This document shows positions 55,001 through 64,000 of a DNA stretch of 64,000 nucleotides, one piece after another. The position numbers and the translations under genes were made by a program. This DNA comes from Mimachlamys varia (Eukaryota; Mollusca; Bivalvia; Pectinida; Pectinidae). Under the pieces are notes generated by a model. The model did no database searches, was not told the DNA's origin, and was given only the letters and a program-made list of their open reading frames with translations. The stretch lies in contig OX392527.1 in the NCBI GenBank assembly GCA_947623455.1, forward strand, positions 64,059,115 through 64,123,114. Direction: 5' to 3'. Position 1 is the first letter of the stretch; every line of letters starts with the position of its first letter.

Positions 55001-57640
55001 TAGGGCCTTTCAGATATTTGAGTTAAGGAATGTTGAGTACAACTGGATGCATGATAATATACAGAGTAGGACCTGAAGATTCTCGGACCAAGTCTTGGGA
55101 TGGGACGTCTCGATAGGGGAATTACCATAGTGTATAAACAAGGGAAAATACTACCTTAATTATGATAGCAGTCTGATTTTCCAGTGATGTACCCATTTAA
55201 CTGTTGAGCCCAATCACTAGTTAGGTTACAGCGAGCAATTGGTCATCAATTGGATATTAGTGACCCAGCTGACCCCCACTTTACAAAATGTTCCAAAAAA
55301 GAAATGGTCAAAAATTTCTAAATAAAAACAAACAAAAAATATGGGGTAATTAAGTTTTCTGAAGCCTAGTATATGTGACATCTTAGTTTTTTACCTGAAA
55401 CTTCTATCACTTGAAATAAAGATATTGAGGAGGACACATCTGACTGTTCATAGGAAATTTTATAGAATTGATTTGCAGTACCAAAGTGAATTATCACTGA
55501 CATAACGTGGTCTAAAGTGCTTACAGGACCTCGTAGGTACTTTGTAGTCCTTCAGGTTTCGAGCTAGCTGTAAAATGAAATAAATATGAACTTTGTTAGT
55601 TAGGCACTGTCTGAGTGTAGAGTAGATTTCCATTGGCGTAAATGTCACATCTCTAGGGAAAATATGTGTGACCGCCTAAGTTAGCCAACGCAAGGAATTC
55701 TGAGAAAGCAATCATGATACTTTAAAATACAGAATCCCTTAAAGCAGCTATAGACTTCTAATACATGCCAATAACTTTGCTGCAACTTATGGTAAGTTTA
55801 AAACATGTATGTCTCTCACATTCTGCAATTGCAAATAAGGTCAATGGGGCAAAGATCAAGATTGCTGTTACTATATTTAGACTGGTCGGTTGTTTGTCCT
55901 GCAGAAATCCTAATAAATGTCATAGACATCACGGATTTTCAGGAATATTGACCTTTAACCTTTGTTTGTTTGTGGTTTTGTTACGTCCTATAAACAGCTA
56001 TGGGCATTTATAAGGACGACATTCATTAGTAGTGTAGGAAAACTGGAGGTCATGGAGGCAGCAAAGACAAATACTCAGTACCGTATTTGCCGTAATTAGC
56101 CTCCTGCCTTATACGGATGTATTGAAATTATTCTATTTAATGGTATGGTAAATGTCACTGTACGCATTTTTGCAAGAAAAAAACCCAACAAATATTGGTA
56201 ATACTTTAATTTGTATGTCTGTACAAATTGTCCGAAATTGATATTTAAAATGTTGCACATCATGAGTATACTACCAATTCTGGTCAAACTACATTGTACA
56301 ACAGTTGATCTGATAGAAAAAACACACATCGCAGGGCTAAAAATCATTCAAAAGATTAATGAAAGAATTATCAATAAATCTGCCTCCTAGCATACTGACG
56401 GCTTTACGTTAATTGTCTGTTTGTACATGAAGTGATTTCCAATACAATTGGTATGAAGCTCCTCCATATAATTCTACAAAACGAAATGAAAAGCACAGAC
56501 CAAATAAAACATGGAACATTAGTCCATAAAGCATCTGGGCGTTTCCATGGTTACTGTCAATATAAGATAATGGTTGTCGTTACCAAGTGATTATAAAAAT
56601 TCCGCTATGTAAACAAATATTGATGCAAATATTGGGGGTTTTTTTCTGGAATATATGAAATATAGTGGATGACGGCCTAATAGACAGAGTGCCATGAGAT
56701 GATCAACATTGATGTGAATCGTCAACTGCGAATAAAAAGAACCTTTATTTGCGGCTCTAGACCTGTTTGTCTGGATCCTTACTCTATGAATGTCTATTAG
56801 GGTCTGGAAATATATGTGTTCTTTTGTCGATCTGCTGATTTTGACAGATGGATAGTTTTGCCATACATGACCTCCTCCTGTTTACAATGTACAGACATTA
56901 CGAGGTTTTGTCTTGCATACCTTTAGAAGCCTATATAGGGATTGATTTTTTTATTGCCAACACTATATTGACAGAAGTTCGGTCTTGTTATATAGAAACT
57001 CACTCTAGCTCCTGTTACACTGTTTTTATAATTATAAATTGACTCAAACACAAATATATATATATAGAAATATTGATGTATGAAGCAGGAAATTTACTGG
57101 AACTTCACCTTGTGGCGGAAATGGGTTTCATACAATTAGGAGCCATGTATGACGACCAATGCTATATAATAGGATGTCATATTTGTGTCTCTCTATAGTC
57201 TAGCTCCTATCAATGTGAAGCAAGAAAACATTTAGAAATGTACATCATCGCAATTTGAAAATGACTTACATCAATACCAAGGCAAGTATACTGTATTAGT
57301 AAAATCGAAATATTTACCACAGGAATATACACTTCAAGAATTGTGCAGGCTATTACCATTTAATGAAATTGACAGAGTTTTTATATAGGAATGGAACTTC
57401 ATCAAACAAATATTAAATTTTAGTTAAAATACAACTGTTTCATAACTATGTGGGTTTGCATATGAACTTGATAATTAATAATTAAGGATGTAAGTGAATA
57501 TGAGATATTCATATAACATTAATCTTCAAAATTGCAAATATATTGTAAAAGGCTATCGTTTGCCATGTTAATTTTATATCAATTTGGATCGGCCGATTTA
57601 TGTTTTTATTCTAGTGGCCTGTAACTGTGGTGCAATTTGA
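52050..57640. other. long AT-rich stretch without a recognised gene
   Basis: I see no exon, RNA gene or long tandem array. Pieces that can be placed are a decayed GGGCCTCTTGTT-family internal segment (about 53930-54095, ATGACCTTGGTCC and AGGTCACATGGGTC) and a TTACGTCCTATAAACAGC fragment (55972-56080). Short open frames are isolated and show no family features. Distant regulatory or intronic DNA of a neighbouring gene is possible. Confidence 0.45.
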
Positions 57641-57647
57641 ACAAAGT

Positions 57648-57992
57648 TGCCAATTGGTCTAGTGGTAGGACGCCGGGCTTGTGATCGAAGGGTTGCGAGT
57701 TCAAGTCCTGTTCACGGCACTTGTGTTGTATCCTTGAGCAAGATACTTTACTATACTTATTCCAGTCTACTCAGCTGTAAATGAGTATGTGGTTGGGCAG
57801 TGCTAGAAATTGTAGAATTTAGCTGTGAGCGTCGAAATGGCAGCACCAGTTGTATGCTCCCCAGTGAGTTCAGAAGGATAATGGCTAGTTGTTAAGGCGT
57901 TATAACCAGGGATAATAATTTGTGAACTGCTATGAGACGACCTTAAAGGTCGTGATAATGCGGTATATAAGAACCTCCAATTATTACTACTT
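57648..57992 (+). mobile_element. tRNA-derived SINE, family A, full length
   Basis: The best-preserved copy. Head AATTGGTCTAGTGGTAGGAC, B box GGTTGCGAGTTCAAGTCC, body TTCCAGTCTACTCAGCTGTA, ATGGCAGCACCAGTTGTATG, GGATAATAATTTGTGAACTG, and tail ATTATTACTACTTATT. The acceptor ends do not pair, so it is not a tRNA gene. Confidence 0.88.
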
Positions 57993-58184
57993 ATTGACCC
58001 CAAGCAGCCAATAAATTGGAGGTCTGAAAGTGGCGGGATATCAGAGCTAGGAGAAAACCGGTGATGTTGGGACATTTGGTGATAGGGAGGCGTTCTGATG
58101 CTTATGAGAAATGAACTATAATGCTACAAATTAATTCTATCATTCTGTATACATTTTTATGAATGAGTATGTCAGTATTCAACA

Positions 58185-58570
58185 CAGGGATTTGAGAGAT
58201 ACAGGTTGAAGAAGACTATGGGCAAGTTTTATGGTTGCCATCAATCTTGGTTTCATTGAGATATATTCTACATCCTTATATGATATGAAGATGGACGTTT
58301 ATGAATATGCTCATTAGTATGCCTGCTTGTTGTGCTTGAGAATTTTGCCTCAGTTCTTACTTTAAGGACGTGACATTTACTTAATGTGACCTAGATTTAC
58401 ATGGTGGATGCATTCGATGAAGCGGAAGACGTCGCTTACACTTTTAAGTTCTGTAACACCTTGTCTTATTCTCTTGTCCTTTTACAAGGGTCTCCATGTA
58501 AATCTTTCCTTTGTTCCTATTTTGCCTCTAGTTTAATTGATTTTGAGTTCGGATTATGGTTTTGTTGACA
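58185..58570 (+). pseudogene. reverse-transcriptase element, 3' end (copy 3)
   Basis: The first part (58190-58320) is a decayed version of the end of the RT frame at 1075-1190, with GATATGAAGATGGACGTTTA shared almost exactly. The second part (58380-58565) is the same 3' tail as 1253-1440 and 9757-9945. Confidence 0.75.
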
Positions 58571-58807
58571 CTTCTTTGTTTTTTTTGTATTACAAAGCAA
58601 TCATTTTCAATACACATCAACATGAAGTTAGATTGCTATTTGTGTGGGTTGATGACATAATTGTTGTGATTTTTTATTGTTATGGAGCAAACAGTATTGA
58701 TTCATGGGAACATATTCTCAGGGTATTTAATACATGCAGTAGAATTAGTTGTGATGGAAAAAAGTGCTCAATAATGACAGATTCATTAAAGTCTATTTTT
58801 TTTTAGC

Positions 58808-59080
58808 TGGCCTGCCCGAAGGGTAAGTGAGCTTAAATATGCCATGGCACAGCATCCGTCCTCTGTCCATCAACTTTTCCTATAAATCCCTTAAGTTCTG
58901 AACCACAAAGCAGAATTTGACCAAATTTGGCCAGAAACATCTTTGGGTGAAGGGATTCAATTTTGTATAAACCATGGGTCATTTTCTTTTGTTTCCGTGC
59001 AATAACGGCAACAAATATTAACAGATTTTCTTGAAACTTGGTAATAAGGTTAATTGCTTAAAGGGCTTGGCGTACCACAT
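58808..59080 (+). mobile_element. GGGCCTCTTGTT element, left end only
   Basis: Begins GCTGGCCTGCCCGAAGGGT then AAGTGAGCTTAAATATG, like the left end at 30859, then CATCAACTTTTCCTATAAAT. Truncated on the right. Confidence 0.65.
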
Positions 59081-59084
59081 TTAT

Positions 59085-60140
59085 AAAACATGAACTCCTT
59101 CACAAGCGCTATAACCTAACTCACGACCCTTCCGCAGTTGTCCCATACCCTCGCACATGATCTCACCGAACCCATGGGACTATTGTTTATGCATGGATGA
59201 GGTTATAATGTATCTGCAGCCTATACTATTATAGCCATAAATCTCCACTGCTGTTGGCTGTTTGATCTGCAATCAATAGTTATTTTCCGAACAAAAGATA
59301 TTTCCTATTCTTTTTATAACATCACAAATTAGTTCGCAGTCAATTTGACCCATTTGTTATCAATATTTGATGTAGCTATATAAGCAGAGTCCATACCGAT
59401 TTCATTGATCTGTGCGAACTACAATAAATCTGTTCAATGTAAAACGTAAACAATCAGTGCTTCAAGATCACTTCTTAATTCTGGCTCCTGTGGTTTACCC
59501 GGGGTAATAGCTGTTATCTGTAATTTTATTATTTTCCAATTTTGTAAGGTGGGAAATTTCTGGTTCTTTTTTTATCCAAGGCTGCCATGTTTAATTAAAC
59601 ACCTGTCGGGAATCCGACAATGTTAAAATCAGATTATTCTTGACCAGTTGTCTGACTGCGAAAGTGCGCACGTAAAGTACCGATTTATCAGGTCTCGCGG
59701 CTATTATTAGGTTGATATCTCAGCTAGCTATTACCTCATGTGTTAACTTTACTACGAGGGCAATGAAAAATGTATAACATGCCGCTTTCCTTGTGTGTAT
59801 CTTTCACACCAAGATGTGTTTCGAGTTAACATACCACATTTATCCTGTTATAAGCCCAGGGGCCCGGAAGAAAAAAACTTAAGTTTTATAGGGAGTGGGC
59901 TTATTACAGGACAATGTGGACCTTTCATTGAAACTTTTCTACTCTATACTCAATGTTATAGGGTGAGCTTATCAACAGTCATGGGCTTATTGTTAGATAA
60001 ATACGGTACTACCAACCTACCATACAAATCCTTTTCTGTTATTGACATGATGTCTATTTGATAATTTAGAAGCAAGGCAAACCAGAACATTGGATAAAAG
60101 CAAGGGGATTATTTGCTTGTAACAATTGAAGTCATTTGAA
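59085..60140. other. no gene recognised
   Basis: A possible decayed element lies at about 59835-60010, where GGGCTTATTACAGG and GGGCTTATTGTTAGATAA repeat a motif. No exon-like sequence. Confidence 0.4.
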
Positions 60141-60149
60141 AATTTAGAG

Positions 60150-62200
60150 ACAACCTGTGCCAACAGTAGGTTTGTAGAGATAGAGACACCCTGGACCTAC
60201 AGTGGTTTTGTAGAGATATAGAGACCCCCTGGGCTTACAGTGGGTTTGTAGAGATATTCAGACACCCTGGGCTTACAGTGGGTTTGTAGAGATATAGAGA
60301 CACCCTGGGCCTACAGTGGGCTTGCAAAGATATTCAGACACCCTGGGCTTACAGTGGGTTTGTAGAGATTTAGAGACACCCTGGGCCTACATTGGGGTTG
60401 TAGAGATATAGAGACACCCTGGACCTACAGTGTGTTTGTAGAGATATAGAGACCCCCTGGACCTACAGTGTGTTTGTAGAGATATAGAGACACCCTGGGC
60501 CTACAGTGGGGTTGTAGAGATATAGAGACCCCCTGGACCTACAGTGGGTTTGTAGAGATATAGAGACCCCCTGGGCCTACAGTGGGGTTGTAGAGATATA
60601 GACACACCCTGGGCCTACAGTGGGTTTGAAGAGATATTCAGACACCCTGGGCTTACAGTGGGTTTGTAGAGATATAGAGACACCCTGGGCCTACAGTGGG
60701 TTTGAAGAGATATAGAGACACCCTGGACCTACAGTGGGGTTATAGAGATGTAGAGACACCCTCGACCTACAGTGGGCTTGCAAAGATATTCAGACACCTT
60801 GGACTTACAGTGGGTTTGTAGAGATTTAGAGACACCCTGGGCCTACAGTGTGTTTGTAGAGATATAGAGACCCCCTGGACCTACAGTGTGTTTGTAGAGA
60901 TATAGAGACCCCCTGGGCCTACAGTTGGGTTGTAGAGATATAGACACACCCTGGGCCTACAGTGGGTTTGTAGAGATATAGAGACACCCTGGGCCTACAG
61001 TGGGGTTGTAGAGATAAAGAGACACCCTGGGCCTACAGTGGGGTTGTAGAGATAAAGAGACACCCTGGGCCTACAGTGGGTTTGTAGAGATATAGACACA
61101 CCCTGGGCCTACAGTGGGTTTGTAGAGATATAGAGACACACCCTGGGCCTACAGTGGGTTTGTAGAGATATAGAGACACCCTGGGCCTACAGTGGGGTTG
61201 TAGAGATAAAGAGACACCCTGGGCCTACAGTGGGGTTGTAGAGATAAAGAGACACCCTGGGCCTACAGTGGGTTTGTAGAGATAAAGAGACACCCTGGGC
61301 CTACAGTTGGTTTGTAGAGATTTAGAGACACCCTGGGCCTACAGTGTGGTTGTAGAGATATAGAGACACCCTGGGCCTACAGTGGGTTTGTAGAGATATA
61401 GAGACACTCTTTGCCTACAGTGTGTTTGTAGATAAAGAGACACACTGGACCTACAGTGGGTTTGTAGAGATTTAGAGACACCCTGGGCCTACAGTGGGGT
61501 TGTAGAGATATAGAGACACTCTTGGCCTACAGTGGGTTTGTAGAGATATAGAGACACCCCGGGCCTACAGTGGTTTGTAGAGATATAGAAACACCCTGGA
61601 CCTACAGTGGATTTGTAGAGATATAGAGACACCCTGGACCTACAGTGGTTTGTAGAGATTTAGAGACACCCTGGGCCTACAGTGTGATTGTAGAGATATA
61701 GAGACAGCCTGGGCCTACAGTGGGTTTGTAGAGATATAGAGATACCCTGGGCCCACAGTGGGGTTGCAGAGATATAGAAACACCCTGGGCCTACAGTGGG
61801 TTTGTAGAGATATAGAGACACTCTTGGCCTACAGTGGGTTTGTAGAGATATAGAAACACCCTGGACCTACAGTGGTTTTGTAGAGATATAGAGACACCCT
61901 GGACCTACAGTGGGGTTGTAGAGATATAGGGACACCCTGGGCCTACAGTGGGTTTGTAGAGATATAGAGACACCCTGGGCCTACAGTGGGTTTTGTAGAG
62001 ATATAGAAACACCCTGGGCCTACAGTGGGTTTGTAGAGATATAGAAACACCCTGGACCTACAGTGGGTTTGTAGAGATATAGAGACACCCTGGACCTACA
62101 GTGGGGTTGTAGAGATATAGAGACACCCTGGACCTACAGTGGGTTGTAGAGATATAGAGACACACTGGGCCTACAGTGGGTTTGCAGATATTTATATGAA
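60150..62200 (+). repeat. 38-bp tandem array, block 1
   Basis: About 54 units of GGGCCTACAGTGGGTTTGTA then GAGATATAGAGACACCCT. Common variants are GGACC for GGGCC, GGGGTTG for GGGTTTG, and TATTCAGACA. It ends in a unique segment at 62181 that recurs at 63529. Confidence 0.93.
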
Positions 62201-62390
62201 GAAACCCTCAGGACCTACAGAATGAGAAAATTTCAGACACCAACGTAGATGGCTACATGGAGCCCTTTGTTCATTGAACACATGTGTAAAATGGATAACT
62301 GTGTGTAGATTTGGTTTGGTTTATTTTGTTTTACATCCTATTAACAGCCATAGTCACCTATGTAAAATAACCCCTGAGGCTGTCTGTAAT
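62181..62390 (+). repeat. unique spacer of a duplicated higher-order unit, copy 1
   Basis: TTTGCAGATATTTATATGAA through TTTTACATCCTATTAACAGC. The same segment is at 63529-63738 with very few differences. It includes a TTTTACATCCTATTAACAGC repeat-family piece. Confidence 0.9.
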
Positions 62391-62555
62391 TAACACCTGT
62401 GTATAATAACCCCTGTCTGTAATGAACACCTGTGTATAATGACCCCTGTCTGTAATGAACACCTGTGTATAATGACCCCTGTCTGTAATGAACACCTGTG
62501 TATAATGACCCCTGTCTGTAATAAACACCTGTGTATAATAACCCCTGTCTGTATA
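62385..62555 (+). repeat. 33-bp tandem array, block 1
   Basis: About five units of AATGACCCCTGTCTGTAATG then AACACCTGTGTAT. Frames on the minus strand stay open because 33 is a multiple of three; they are not genes. Confidence 0.9.
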
Positions 62556-63530
62556 AAGAGACACCCTGGGCCTACAGTTGGTTTGTAGAGATTTAGAGAC
62601 ACCCTGGGCCTACAGTGGGGTTGTAGAGATATAGAGACACCCTGGACCTACAGGGGGTTTGTAGAGATATAGAGACACCCTGGGCCTACAGTGGGGTTGT
62701 AGAGATATAGAGACACTCTTTGCCTACAGTGTGTTTGTAGATAAAGAGACACATTGGACCTACAGTGGGTTTGTAGAGATATAGAGACACTCTTGGCCTA
62801 CAGTGGGTTTGTAGAGATATAGAGACACCCCGGGCCTACAGTGGTTTGTAAAGATATAGAGACCCCCTGGACCTACAGTGTGTTTGTAGAGATATAGAGA
62901 CCCCCTGGGCCTACAGTGGGTTTGTAGAGATTTAGAGACACCCTGGGCCTAAAGTGTGATTGTAGAGATATAGAGACACCCTGGGCCTACAGTGGGTTTG
63001 TAGAGATATAGAGACACCCTGGGCCCACAGTGGGGTTGTAGAGATATAGAAACACTCTTGGCCTACAGTGGGTTTGTAGAGATATAGAAACACCCTGGAC
63101 CTACAGTGGTTTTGTAGAGATATAGAAACACCCTGGGCCTACAGTGGATTTGTAGAGATATAGAGACACCCTGGACCTACAGTGGTTTTGTAGAGATATA
63201 GAAACACCCTGGGCCTACAGTGGGTTTGTAGAGATATAGAAACACCCTGGGCCTACAGTGGATTTGTAGAGATATAGAGACACCCTGGACCTACAGTGGG
63301 GTTGTAGAGATATAGAGACACCCTGGGCCTACAGTGGGTTTGTAGAGATATAGAGACACCCTGGGCCTACATAGGTTTTGTAGAGATATAGAAACACCCT
63401 GGGCCTACAGTGGGTTTGTAGAGATATAGAGACAGCCTGGGCCTACAGTGGGTTTGTAGAGATATAGACACACCATGAACCTACATTGGGGTTGTAGAGA
63501 TATAGAGACACACTGGGCCTACAGTGGGTT
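62556..63530 (+). repeat. 38-bp tandem array, block 2
   Basis: Starts abruptly inside a 33-bp unit (CTGTCTGTATAAAGAGACAC) and runs for about 25 units of the same 38-bp repeat as block 1. It ends with the same CACACTGGGCCTACAGTGGG then TTTGCAGATATTT as block 1. Confidence 0.93.
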
Positions 63531-64000
63531 TGCAGATATTTATATGAAGAAACCCTCAGGACCTACAGAATGAGAAAATTTCAGACACCAACGTAGATGG
63601 CTACATGGAGCCCTTTGTTCATTGAACACATGTGTAAAATGGATAACTGTGTGTAGATTTGGTTTGGTTTATTAAGTTTTACATCCTATTAACAGCCATA
63701 GTCACCTATGTAAAATAACCCCTGAGGCTGTCTGTAATTAACACCTGTGTATAATGACTCCTGTCTGTAATAAACACCTGTGTACAATGACCCCTGTCTG
63801 TAATAAACACCTGTGTACAATGACCCCTGTCTGTAATAAACACCTGTGTATAATGACTCCTGTCTGTAATGAACACCTGTGTATAATGACCCCTGTCTGT
63901 AATAAACACCTGTGTATAATAACACCTATCTGTAATGAACACCTGTGTATAATAACCCCTGTCTGTAATAAACACCTGTGTATAATAACCCCTGTCTGTA
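63529..64000 (+). repeat. duplicated spacer and 33-bp array, copy 2
   Basis: Repeats 62181 onward at an offset of 1,348 bp. The 33-bp array here has at least eight units and runs off the window. Confidence 0.9.

Noticed and set aside
57648..57722. tRNA gene on the plus strand
   Set aside because: It is the head of SINE family A; the body and ATT-rich tail match 14140-14485.

Overview
The window looks like animal nuclear DNA, most likely from a bivalve mollusc. It has one spliced gene with GT-AG introns, many tRNA-derived SINEs, MITEs, a LINE, pieces of a second retroelement, and an unusual number of long minisatellites. The bivalve assignment is inferred from the style of the repeats and the divergence of the one gene. 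No sequence search was run.

Gene content. The only gene I can reconstruct with confidence is RMI1 (RecQ-mediated genome instability protein 1, the OB-fold scaffold of the BLM-TOP3A-RMI dissolvasome). It is on the + strand, with 13 coding exons from 15827 to 35974. All junctions are GT-AG, the phases agree throughout, and the predicted protein is 778 aa. A 5'-truncated LINE open reading frame (4499-7168, minus) and frameshifted reverse-transcriptase fragments (about 250-1192 plus, about 10245-10760 minus, about 58185-58320 plus) are mobile-element remains. A GC-rich block near 45.2-45.86 kb could be a non-coding first exon of a gene lying to the right of the window.

Layout. 1-15.7 kb: nested transposons (a LINE inside a TIR element inside an older repeat), a MITE inserted into a 29-bp tandem array, a foldback element, a G-rich array and SINEs. 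15.8-36.1 kb: RMI1. Its introns hold a 62-bp array made of SINE heads, a 35-bp array seeded from the exon 5/intron 5 junction, a 3.4-kb array of 32-bp units, and a 2-kb array of 145-bp units rich in nuclear-receptor-type half-sites. They also hold an array of about 370-bp units, two copies of a pogo-like MITE and one other TIR element. 36.3-37.0 kb: a G-quadruplex-forming minisatellite just past the RMI1 poly(A) signal. 37-45 kb: dispersed elements ending in GGGCCTCTTGTT, a 50-bp array, a SINE cluster and an 18-bp array. 46.27-48.25 kb: a 30-bp array open in several frames on both strands. 48.4-60 kb: mostly unrecognised AT-rich DNA with a few SINEs and element fragments. 60.1-64 kb: a 38-bp array and a 33-bp array joined in a higher-order unit duplicated at an offset of 1,348 bp.

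Most other open frames are low-complexity translations of tandem repeats or frames through SINEs, and are not annotated as genes. The most interesting signals are non-coding: the exon-junction-derived minisatellite carrying about 28 copies of a splice-donor region, the conserved extended half-site pair in the 145-bp family, the dimorphic palindrome-core minisatellites, and three TIR elements with 5-bp target duplications.
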